Source: Euryodendron excelsum
Taxonomy: Eukaryota; Streptophyta; Magnoliopsida; Ericales; Pentaphylacaceae
Assembly: GCA_033060915.1 (NCBI GenBank)
Contig: CM065378.1
Coordinates: 58,943,501 to 59,007,500 of the forward strand
Length of the DNA: 64,000 nucleotides
Direction of reading: 5' to 3'
Shown: one piece after another, positions 55,191 to 64,000 of the stretch
Layout of the letters: every line of letters begins with the position of its first letter
Position numbering within the stretch: the stretch's first letter is position 1
Translations under genes and position numbers: made by a program
Notes under the pieces: model-generated
The model's input: only the letters and a program-made list of their open reading frames with translations
Told to the model about the DNA's origin: nothing
The model's database searches: none

Positions 55191-58010
55191 TATCGTGCCC
55201 CAATTTTTCGCATTCGAGAAAACACAAGTGAGAAAAATACGATACTCTCTCGTTAGAACTCATCCTTCTAGAAGGACGAGTGTGACTATGTTTGAACTAG
55301 AAATTGATTTGAATAAAGGATTTTAAAAAAAAGGTTTGGAGTCATCGCCTAAATTTGTTAAGGTGAGTTAGGTTAGCTAAAACTAAGTACAATCCAAATA
55401 TAAACTTAGGGTTTTTGAACAGGTTTTGAAAAACTTTCTTAAGATAGGGGTTTTAAGAAAACAGGTTATTTGGCAACTTTTAAAAAAATTTAAGCCTTTT
55501 TTTGAAAAATAACTCCGATTTTAGTTTATCGAAAACAGTAATTTATGGTCCGGGGGTTGGTTACACATAAAAAAGATGCACTAGACTATCACCTTATCCT
55601 GCGCTTTCGATATCTACATGTCTTTCTACCCTAGGTTCACTCATTTAGAATCTCCGATTAACAAATGTCTAATACTATCCACTTTGAAAAGAATTTTAAA
55701 AAAAGGTTTGATATGATGCATGAAATGAAAGTGCAAGAAAAAGATTTGATTTTAAAATAGATTTAAATAGAAGATTTGAAGTTTGAAAAAGGTTATGGAA
55801 ATTGAAAACTTGAAAAAGGTTGTGACATCACCCATGAGGGTTGCCTACGTATCCATTTGTTGGGAATCAGGTCAGTCGTAGTTTCGACTTAGGGTCCGAT
55901 TGAAAATAGACACTTTGAGATCTTGTTTGATTTGAAAAGACACTTTGAGGCCTTTAGAAACCTTGATTTGAAAAGAGTTTGATTTGAACTTTGACTTGAA
56001 GATTTGAAATCGAGCTTTGACTTAAAATTGACTTTGATTCGAAATCGAACTTGGAATTGACTTTGAATTAAAGTTGAACTTAATGATTTGAAATTAAACT
56101 TTGAAGTAGAACTTGGACTTGATTTGGAAAGATTGAGTTGAGCTTTGAAATTATCTTGACTTAGATTGAAGTTTGAAAACCATCTTGGTTTACAAAAGGG
56201 TTGAAGCTTCCTAACTTTAGGGTTAGGGTTGAACTAGGGTTTGGCCTCCTTGGGTTTAGGTAACCTAGGGTTGAAGCATACAATTGCAATAGGAAGGTTT
56301 GATTATAGAGAGTTAGATTTTAGGGAAGTTTTGTATTAGGAAAGTTCTATTTTAGGAAAGTTTTGAATTAGGAAGGTTTTATTTTAAGAAAGAGTTGATT
56401 TTGAAAATATTTGAATTTGAAAAGTTTTAATTTTAGAAAAATTTGAACTTAGAAAGATTTGAAATTTGAAAAGATTTGGAAATTTGGAATTAAAGAAGAT
56501 TGAAATTAGAAAAGATTTGATTTTTATTTCTTAAAGTTGAAAATTGAATTTTACTTCCAAAAATAGATGATTTGATTTTGTTTCCAAAATTGGAGGATTT
56601 GATTTGTTTTTCAAAATTGAAATATTTGATTTGACATGATGTTAGAAAGGTTGAGTTTTGAAAATCTTGAATTTGAAAATCTATGATTTGGTGGAAAAGG
56701 GTTTTTGAAATCTATGATTTGAGGCAAAACAAAAAGTCATCATTTTATGTGAGAAAATTAAGGTTTTCTAAACATGGACTCTAGGGCTTGCCTTGGACTT
56801 CAAGACAAAGAGTTTTTGGAAAGTAGATCTTTGAAAAGAGTTTTTAAGAAGTAGATTTGCAAACTATTTGGAAAGAGATTTGAATATAGACTTTTGCAAA
56901 TCTCTTGAATATCTCAATTTTCTAAAATGATTCTAACCATAAAAATATTAGAACTATTCTAGGGTTGTGATTTTGACAATAACTAAGGTTTGAAATATGG
57001 ATCATAATGATCACATTGAATGTAACACTTTCCTAAAACAATTACAACTATGAAATGACTAGAATCACTTCAGAATTGTAATTTTGATAAAAATAATTTA
57101 GGGTTTACACTCAAAATTTGTTCCATGATGGTCACATTAAATATAACACTTTTCTAAAACAACCCTAACCATAGATTGGCTAGAATCATCCTCAGATCAT
57201 GATTTTGGAAACCGGTTTGAAAGAAGAAGATTTTGATTGCAAGTTTTGAAAGAGAACTTTGATGTAAGTTTGAAAACAACTTTGAACGCAATTTTGAATG
57301 CAATGAATAAATATGATAACCATAATGCAATAAGGACATGAACATACAAGCTTAGGCTTTACCACATAATCAAGGGGGTCGAACCCACACCATCTTAGGG
57401 GGAACTTAAAGAAAATCCCTGGCATGGTGATTCTCTCTAAGACCTTCCTAGGCATGAATCGGGAGGTCCCTTGTTTCATGCGTGTAAGAAAAGGAGGTAG
57501 AAGATGGGAGATTAAAATAGAAGAGAACCCAAGTGGGTTTAAAGAGAGAAGAGAGAAGGGGAAATTACATAATCTAAATTGAAAGCTTACCTTATTTTTT
57601 ATTTTTTATTTTTGCTTTGATTGGTTTGTTTGCTTCACCTTGAGAGCCTTGAAGATGCAGCACTTGGTAAATGTGTCGTGTTAGATGGATTTACCGTATG
57701 AGGAATCAACTTTTTCAAAAGACGGGATGGATTGAGTTTGATTAATTTGGACTGGAATTGAAATTAGAATTGAGGTTGAAATACAGACTAACTGTCTTTA
57801 AGAAGACGTGCCAACTGGAATTGAACTGAGCAATGCTTTAAGGGCATTTTGGTCATTATGCTTCTATTGGGCCCGACAAGCCCGCGAAACAGTTGATTGA
57901 CTGAATTGAGTCTGGAACGCTAGTTTGGGCTTGAATGTGTCAATGTCAGTTTGAATGCGAGTCCGATTAGGCCGGAGATTGCCGAGTGGGTAAAAATGAG
58001 TTACTTACAA
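55191..58010 (-). mobile_element. LTR A7 (2820 bp), antisense, promoter region deleted
   Basis: The + strand runs TATCGTGCCCCAATTTTTCG (TG mutated to TA) ... GAGTTACTTACA. It has the terminal block, islands near 55550-55640 and 55838, a purine tract, a conserved block at 57470-57560, and an inverted donor at 57590 (ATAAG^GTAAGC). Sequence then jumps near 57665 from the transcribed leader (GATGCAGCACTT) to the outer U3. The TATA box, GC-rich array and 157-bp repeats, present in A6 between 46570 and about 48010, are missing. Flanking 5-mers AGCAT and AATAT do not make a good duplication, as expected if this is one LTR of a larger element. Confidence 0.75.
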
Positions 58011-58206
58011 ATATCTCTTATTTTCAGTCTTTACTTGTCTAATGTAGAAAATGATAAAGTAATAGTCCCATGTGACCACGAGGTGATTAGAGAGATGGAA
58101 TTTAGAAAATTTTGAAGACTAGAGCTTGAAAATTATAGATTGGCCCAAGAGCACACTTGAAATCAGATTTTAGCAGGCAAAAGGTCCAAATTGGCCAGAA
58201 TTGGCT
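58011..58206. other. E2 junction between LTR and antisense-gene promoter
   Basis: 58120-58165 matches the DNA just inside the E1 3' LTR (GATTTGGCC... and ACATTTGAAATC near 49290-49315). About 110 bp at 58011-58120 has no counterpart in E1, and no clear PPT is seen next to the LTR. Confidence 0.45.
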
Positions 58207-59784
58207 TGTGGTGCCACTAGGAGTGGCACCTGGTTTGAAATAACTTTGCGTAGTGGCGCTAGGCCTGTGAATAAAAACCAGTAAAGCCTCTTGTTTGAGG
58301 CTTACGGGTTTATTCATCTTTTTTGGTTTTGAGAGTCTCTTTTGAGTGTTTTGCAAGGAAGGACTCTTGAGCATTAAAAGAGTGGGTTTAGGGGACACCG
58401 GAGAGTTGCTAGAAGTAGTCACCATCACCGAAATAGTCGCCGAAGAAGAAGACTTTGTCGGAGAACTCCAAGAGCTGAGTTTTTTTTTTTTTTTTGTGTT
58501 GATCTTGATGCATAGAGCTCCATTTAAGTCATGTGAATAGTCAAAATTGATGTTTTGATGTCTTTGAACACTTTGGTGGAGTTATTTCTATGTTTTAATG
58601 CTCGTTTGATTGAGTTTGAGTAGTTTTGCATGTTTATGTAAAAGGGGTTTCTGCAGGAATTGAAAATTTGCTCCTACAGCTTTGGGTGTTACACTTTTTG
58701 GCTAAATTTTTGCACTAAGTGCCTTAGAAAAATATGTGGAATAACCATATGAGCTTTTGATATTTTTGAAAACTTTTTAGAATTTTTTATTTTTCAAAAA
58801 ATAAAAAATACTTGAAAAATAGAAAAAATTGAAGATTGATGGAATTGATTGAGTTTGATATTTAGAAAAATATGGGAAATTTTTAGAAAACATGTGAAGT
58901 ATTTTTTTAAATAATTTACAATAATTTTGAAGGCCCTTGAATATTTGAAAAATAGAACTTATGTTTTGAAAATTCAAAAATCTTAAGAATGTGCATGGGT
59001 TGTTTTATGTTTGTCTGTAACTTATGCTTGCGGTACTGTGGGGTACATGGTTTGTGTTTCGTTATCAAGTCTTGGGCGTTGTAGTGGCCATTTATAGAGG
59101 AGATTCTGCCAAAAATTTTCAATATTAGGAAAAAGTTTGAAAATTCTTTTTGAGATAACATCTTTTTGAAGAAAAAAGATATAAAACCTTTGAGGGTGGA
59201 TTTTGAAAATAAACTTTTGAAGGAAAAAGTTTAGAAAACTTTTGAAAATTGATTTTGAATAAGACTTTTTAAAGGAAAAAGTTTAAAAATCTTTGAGAAT
59301 GGGCCTTTTTGGCTGAGAAGACCCCTTGAAAGTCGTGGGTCTCTAAAATAGAACTTTTTGAAAGGAAAGCTTAGAGAAACCTTTGAAATTGAACTTCGGA
59401 TAAAACTTTTAAAGGAAAAGTTTGAAAACCTCAAAATTAATTTTGAAAAATAAACTTTTGAAGGAACACTTGAAAAACCTTGAAACTTTTTGAAATAGGG
59501 ACCCTTTCACGGAAAAGAAATCTTGAAAATGGAATTTGAATAAAACTTTTGAGATTTTGATTTTGGAAATGACTTTGGGTCTTGATTTTGAAGTAGCTTT
59601 TGGAAGGAAAGATTAAGGAGCCTTAGGAATTGATTTTGTAAATAAACTTTTGAAGGAAAAAGTTTAAGAAATTTGACGATTGAAAGAATAGATTTTGTTG
59701 TGTCATTCTTTCTTTTTCTGTACCTCTTTTCCCTTGAATTGCATATACTGTATAGTAATGCTTATACCTTGACTTATCTTTTAG
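58207..59784 (+). promoter_or_regulatory. Promoter, first exon and leader intron of the E2 antisense gene
   Basis: GTGCCACTAGGAGTGGCACC (58210-58229) and GTAGTGGCGCTAGGCC (58250-58265) repeat the GC-rich LTR motif. A TATA-like GAATAAAAACC is at 58269-58279, then a first exon of about 180 nt ending CTCCAAGAG at 58474. The donor here is mutated (CTGAGT where E1 has GTGAGT), followed by poly-T at 58481. The intron ends TTATCTTTTAG^GATGG at 59784. Good homology to the E1 cassette from 58150 to about 59640. Confidence 0.6.
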
Positions 59785-59785
59785 G

Positions 59786-61570
59786 ATGGCAAATGCTATT
59801 TTGGGCTTACTGAGGGCTTGGTATGATGGGTATCCTCTGGATGAGCATGACATATTCCGCCGGTCCTTTGGTCGTATTGCTTCACTCCTATCGGTGCAGC
59901 TCATTTCAAGATTCATAGAGGCGGTGGTTCCCTTTTGGTTGCCTGACTTGTCTCTATTCCGCTTTAGGGATTGTGAGCTTACTCCCACTCTCATGAGCAT
60001 GGTTTTCTCCCTGCTTTTAGAGATGATTCAACTGATATTGTGGGTCCTGTCCTTCCTGATGGTTGCATCTAGGTTGTCTAAACTCAGCTTAGGTTTCGAT
60101 GAGCAGTTCTCTCTTCTGACCTCTTACCCTAGATTCCTTACGTTCCAGTAGAGTTCTTATTCTCCTATTTTGAGTCTATGACCTACATGAAGGCTTATTA
60201 AGGCAATTGGCATACTTCTCAAGATAAGTCCATTTCTCGCATGGTAGGCCTAGCTTTGTTTCTTTTGAGCTTCTTGATGTTCCCCAAGGTAGATACGCTG
60301 ATCGACTATCGACTATGTGCATTACTTGCCAAGATTCGTAAAGGGCTATCGTATGCTTGTATGGTTACGAGAGAGACCTATATTAGCTTTACTAGATTTT
60401 AGTAGGGGGTCAATGTTTGTTTTCAAGGATCTACCACACTTTTCCAGCTATAGGCAATCGAGCACTTATTTATTACTCCCTTAGTTTAGCATACCTAGTA
60501 CCTTAAGCTTGACCATATATGCTCTTTGGCAATATCCCAAAGAGCTATCGTGGATGGTGAGAGGTTCCCACAGACTGCTATGACATGGGCTGACTATTTT
60601 CGGGGTAGGAGGTTTGACACAGTTAAGTGGTATATAAGATTGATTGGTAGGTATTGCTTGAGAGTATGGCCTTTTGAGAGGGCCTTTGTGCTTGTGGCAG
60701 TTTTGCGAGGCATTGCCCCTTTCTTTGGGATTTGAGTCTTGCGGTAGTTTGGCAAGAGTTAGGATATCCCTTATCTGGCATAGTCGGTAGAGTTTAGCTT
60801 GGCCTTTGAGGCAGTGATCCCGAGAGCATTAATAGAGAAGGTTTTTGGACATGTGGAGATCCTTGCTTCCCCATGTGGATGATGACAGGCCATTTTCTAA
60901 TGTGCCCATTAAGACTGAGAATTATCATTATTGGTTCCACAATGTTGTTGTAGAGATTTCACAAGTTAGCTGAATCCATAAACATCATTCAGCCTGACTT
61001 CAAATTCTTCCAACTCCCTCAACCTCTCCCATTTCTCTGCTTCGGTATGTATTAGGACCTAGCAAGCTTGAGGATTTACTTTTTGAGACTCCTTTACCCC
61101 TTGTGGGATACACAGATTTCTTAACGACTATGATTGTTTAGGGGTGTCGTCACAGACGGCAAAATCAAAGATTGATACAGGTGTTGCATGATCAACTAGG
61201 GCGAGGGATGCTAAGGTAGCTTCTCTACAAATACGACTAGCAATTGCCATAGCAACACATGATAGTCTACCCTTGAGGATTATGTGGGATAGAAGGGATC
61301 ACGTGGTGCCCCAAACATTTCTGTTCTTCTGAAGGATGGTACAGTTGAGGCTTGATCTCTAAGGGAGATAGTTGAGTCTCTTACTCTGGAGAGGGATGTG
61401 CTTCTGGCTAGATGTGTAGATTACGAGTAGGGCAAGCTTAGATCAGTGGCGGCTGGTGCTTCTTCGAATGTTCCTCTTACTAATGACGTGGGTGGTAAGT
61501 CGATGGATCCTTCCTTTGACTCTTCTTCTTTTGATGATGGAGAGCGTTATATTTTTGCTCCTAGTTCTTA
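59786..61570 (+). pseudogene. DUF7745-like gene antisense in E2
   Basis: The ATG lies two bases after a splice acceptor. The N-terminus is open for 121 codons: LGLLRAWYDG, RRSFGRIASLLSV, RFIEAVVPFW, FRFRDCELTPT. After a frameshift near 60000: FRDDSTDIVGPVLPDGC, then VGLALFLLSFLMFPKV and DTLIDYRLCALLAKIRKGLS (about 60250-60340), QTAMTWADYFRGRR (60574) and TENYHYWFHNVVVE (60910). It ends near 61570 with LTLERDVLLARCVDYE, possibly coiled coil, and DDGERYIFAPSS. The order (helical start, FW...DxELTPT, then a hydrophobic LFPK segment) resembles the plant DUF7745 family, which I recall as transposon-associated; no catalytic motif is known to me. Several stops and frameshifts. It takes the place that PMD has in E1. 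Identification is from memory of family style, not a search. Confidence 0.5.
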
Positions 61571-62737
61571 ATTCGTTTCTAGATTTTTGACACCTGCATT
61601 TATAGAGATACAACTTTCATCTTAGTATTTTCCTCATATAGGTTGATAGCTCTTTTCCTTTACTGCATGACTGGGATGCTCTCCTGTATGATTAGTACAG
61701 ATATATATAAGAAATATAAATGGAAATTACTCTCCATTGTTTGATGCTTTGATTGTATTATTGTCTTATGAGAGAACCCTCCGTTTCCTTGACCTTAAAC
61801 TTCGCTAACCGGGTGAACACTTTTCAAGACGCCCTTTGACCCATCAACTGTTTATGTCCACTTGTGACGTTTGGGAATGTTTTATATTTCTGTCTACCCA
61901 TGGCACCTTCTTTGCTCCTTTTTTTATTGTTATTATTCTTACTACTGGCGCCCATGGGGTTTTCACTAGTTCCAACTCTGTCCATTTTGCACCAAGGTGC
62001 CTTGCAGGTTTCCACCAAGGTTGATAGTTTTGTATCTTGCCACACCTTTACTTTTTTACCTACGGTGCCCTTTCGGGTTTTTACTGCATCCTAGGGAATT
62101 TGCTTTTTTTTTGGGCGGCTATTTCTGTTAAGAAGCTCTTGAATAATGTTTGAGGTATCTTTTAGCTCTCTTTGGCAAGGTTGTGTTTTAGTGAACTCAT
62201 TTGGACTAAGCAATTTAACTTTGATCTTAGGGGACTTTTTATCAGGATTTGTGATGTGGGTTATTTTTTTGCAAGAAATGATGGAGGCTCAAACCTATCA
62301 TTCTACTTGGGTTTTAATGCCTGTGATAACCTTTAACAGTTTCAATCTACTAGCACTTGTTATTACTTTTTAACCTTATGCTTTTGTTTTATGTCTCACC
62401 ATTGCAACATTCTCCTTTTTTTTTGCTACATATATTTTACAATCCTTCTTGCTTGGAGACATTTCCTCTTCGTGCTTTATTTAGACCGATTGTGTGTGAC
62501 GGTCACTAGGTTGGGGGTTTCTTTTAGGAAGAAAAGCAGCAGGCTCAAATTGGTTTATCAAAGGTTGTTTTTGAACATATGGCAGTAAGAATGAAAGCTT
62601 ATCTTCATTTCAATTTTAAATTACTTAGTCCATAGAGCTCTGCTAATGAAATTACCACTGTGTTTCAAAGATTAAAAGAGATTGAGGGGAATGAGTTTTA
62701 TTGCTTCCAAAAAGCTTATGGGAATCCGGCTTTTAGA
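61571..62737 (-). other. E2 noncoding region between pol end and antisense gene
   Basis: The two genes converge here. On the minus strand, spaced GGTGAAAAC/CCCGAAAGGGCACC-type motifs occur (near 62075, 61990 and 61815), as is common just downstream of pol in plant Tat elements. Short + ORFs at 61836-62094 and 62146-62588 are shadows or chance. Confidence 0.5.
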
Positions 62738-63344
62738 TCACACATAGTATCGCTTGACAGTATCAGAGTTCAATGGGTTAGGGAATTCATGGCCATTCAT
62801 TTCTTCCAAAATGAGAGCTCTTCCGAACACGACTTTCTTAACTAGAAATGACCCTTCATAATTTGGGGTGAACTTCCCTTAGGCTCCCTCCCTCTTGGTG
62901 GGGGAAATATCTTCTTCAGAACTAAATCCCTGGGTTAGAAAGATCGTGGCCATACTTTCTTGTCAAAGGCTCTAGCTATTTGCCTTTTGTAGCATTAAGT
63001 ATGGTAAACTGTGGCTAATCACTTTTCATCCAGTAAATAGAGTTGAGTGTATTGGTCATTGATCCATTCAGCTTTATCTAGTTTGGTCTTGCTCAAAATC
63101 CTCAAGGAAAGAATGTTGATTTCAATGGGGAGGACAGTCTTCATGCCATAAACCAACTCATAGGGGGTAAATCCAGTAGAAACTCTCATAGTGGTTTGGT
63201 AAGCCATTAGTGTAAAAGGGAGCTTCACATACTAATCTCTGTAGTTGTCAATCATTTTTCGGAGGATTCTTTTGGTGTTTTTATTGGCTGCTTCTACTGC
63301 TCCATGCATCTGAAGGTGGTAAGTGACTGAATTTTGATGGGTGA
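62738..63344 (-). pseudogene. Integrase C-terminal part of E2 pol (Ty3/gypsy, Tat)
   Basis: Minus strand: THQNSVTYHLQMHGAVEAAN, ILRKMIDNYRD, then LPFTLMAYQTTMRVSTGFTP and YELVYGMKTVLPIEIN (63228-63019), the usual end of the gypsy integrase core. Next, after a stop, ARAFDKKVWPRSF and PRDLVLKK, and after a frameshift GKFTPNYEGSFLVKKVVFGR, ALILEEMNGHEFPNP and the terminal LNSDTVKRYYV with TGA at 62738. Integrase inserts element cDNA into the chromosome. The N-terminal HHCC finger and the DDE residues would lie upstream, beyond the break at 63345. At least four stops and one frameshift: a pseudogene. Confidence 0.88.
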
Positions 63345-63999
63345 TGTTGTTGCAAAAGCAGCTAAATATGATGTACAAAATAAATCGCCGCCTCATGATG
63401 TCTCGTCGGGTTGGAGGTGGCTCAATAGCAAAGTACTGTCATCCCGACTGAGCTAGGAAATTTGGAAAACAGAACGCTCGGGAGGGGGCAAGTTTAGCAG
63501 AAGGCATGCATCATCCCTACTAACTGACTGCAAAGTGATCCGCCGACCAATGAAGGAAAGCCCCGTGATGATAGCCCAGTCTAGTGGGGTGGCACCCAGC
63601 TCAAAGCCAACAAAATGAAAGGTCCCGGTCTCTCCAAACCACCTCTTGATAAATGCCAGTACCAGAAGTCGGTTTAGGCAGTTAGCCTGTAATCCCATAA
63701 AAGCCCTGAACCCAATCTTAGCCAAGAAAGCAAGGTAGGATGGAGCCATCAGCTGCATGGTCACAAAGACCTAATGAACAACCCCCCTGAAAGTTGTGTG
63801 TACCCGTGGAGGAGGCAAATGCTATCTAGAATATACATTGGGATGATAAACAAGATCCCCCAACGGTGGAATGTCAGGTACCTTCAAGTCACCTAGCTCA
63901 ACGTCCATCTGTCTGTACCGGATGGAGGCTCTCCCATAACTAGTCACTTGATCGCCAAGACCCGGTACTTCCTCCTCCCCACCAATCTCCTCCTCAATG
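63345..63999 (-). pseudogene. Second plant mobile domain (PMD) fragment
   Basis: Minus strand, entering from the right edge: VPDIPPLGDLVYHPNVYSR, a stop, HLPPPRVHTTFRGVVH, a stop, then an open stretch 63764-63453 with YLAFLAKIGFRAFMGLQANC, LLVLAFIKRWFGETGTFHFV and GATPLDWAIITGLSFIGRRI. It continues to CFCNN at about 63345. It is homologous to the E1 PMD exon over its whole length, but E1 goes on (NNDKLIVPFW) while here the sequence switches to integrase. The PMD core itself is better preserved than in E1. It may belong to a third element whose 3' part starts beyond the window. Confidence 0.75.
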
Positions 64000-64000
64000 G

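Larger units (their letters stand above)
55191..63344 (-). mobile_element. E2: second Tat/Ogre-like element, minus orientation, partial
   Basis: Read on the minus strand from right to left: integrase C-terminus (63344-62738), 3' noncoding DNA, a DUF7745-like gene antisense to pol (59786-61570 on +), its leader, and the 3' LTR A7 (58010-55191). The order pol, antisense gene, LTR matches E1. The 5' part is outside the window or was lost at the 63345 junction. Its target duplication cannot be checked. Confidence 0.65.

Noticed and set aside
55186..58015. A7 as a solo LTR
   Set aside because: The flanking 5-mers AGCAT and AATAT do not match, and the DNA inside 58011 corresponds to the interior side of the E1 3' LTR.
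62146..62845. Short + strand ORFs near the right end
   Set aside because: They overlap E2 noncoding DNA or the integrase remnant on the minus strand and show no domain.

Overview
The window is repeat DNA from a flowering plant, probably a eudicot with a large genome. I see no convincing single-copy host gene. Evidence for a plant: LTR retrotransposons with TG...CA ends and 5-bp target duplications, gag and integrase of Ty3/gypsy Tat/Ogre type, plant mobile domain (PMD) coding sequence, a LINE with plant-type zf-RVT and RNase H domains, and a Ty1/copia-like solo LTR. About 90% of the window is one superfamily of very large LTRs (about 4 to 5.7 kb). I call them family A (copies A0 to A7) and a diverged relative, B (B1 to B3). 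In sense orientation they run from TGTAAGCACCCC to GGGCGCGACA.

Layout. 1-8380: antisense LTR B1, split by antisense LTR A0 (1092-6748), which carries an expanded dimeric minisatellite. 8381-9142: a 2.6-copy tandem repeat of about 178 bp, then a hairpin cluster. 9143-10550: AT-rich or pyrimidine-rich DNA without a supported gene. 10553-11640: 3' end of a decayed LINE, minus strand. 11760-14013: sense LTR fragment B3, invaded at 14014 by antisense LTR B2 (14014-16478 and 54101-55190).

Inside B2 sits a complete but decayed Tat/Ogre-like element, E1 (16479-54095): 5' LTR A3 (16479-17390 plus 26759-30585), PBS at 30588, a gag pseudogene, an antisense PMD gene with its own leader, a polypurine tract at 49324, and 3' LTR A4 (49338-54095). 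E1 was later hit by solo LTR A2 (itself hit by solo LTR A1), a copia-like solo LTR (33415-34544), and solo LTRs A5 and A6. A1, A2, A5, A6 and the copia LTR each have perfect 5-bp target duplications, so the nest can be rebuilt base by base. The deepest stack is B3 > B2 > E1 > A2 > A1. With later insertions removed, E1 is about 18.4 kb and has no recognisable protease, RT, RNase H or integrase.

55191-63344 is a second related element, E2, in minus orientation: LTR A7 (promoter region deleted), an antisense DUF7745-like ORF, and the 3' end of pol (integrase C-terminus ending at 62738). 63345-63999 is a second PMD fragment abutting the integrase.

The most interesting system is the antisense gene cassette. 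E1 and E2 share a homologous leader: a GC-rich repeated motif also found next to the LTR TATA box, a short first exon, a long intron, and an acceptor directly before the ATG. The ORF behind it differs: PMD in E1, a DUF7745-like protein in E2. Second, the LTRs carry a conserved splice donor about 280 to 330 nt downstream of the TATA box, and E1 has a strong acceptor just before gag, so the long U5 may be spliced out of gag mRNA.
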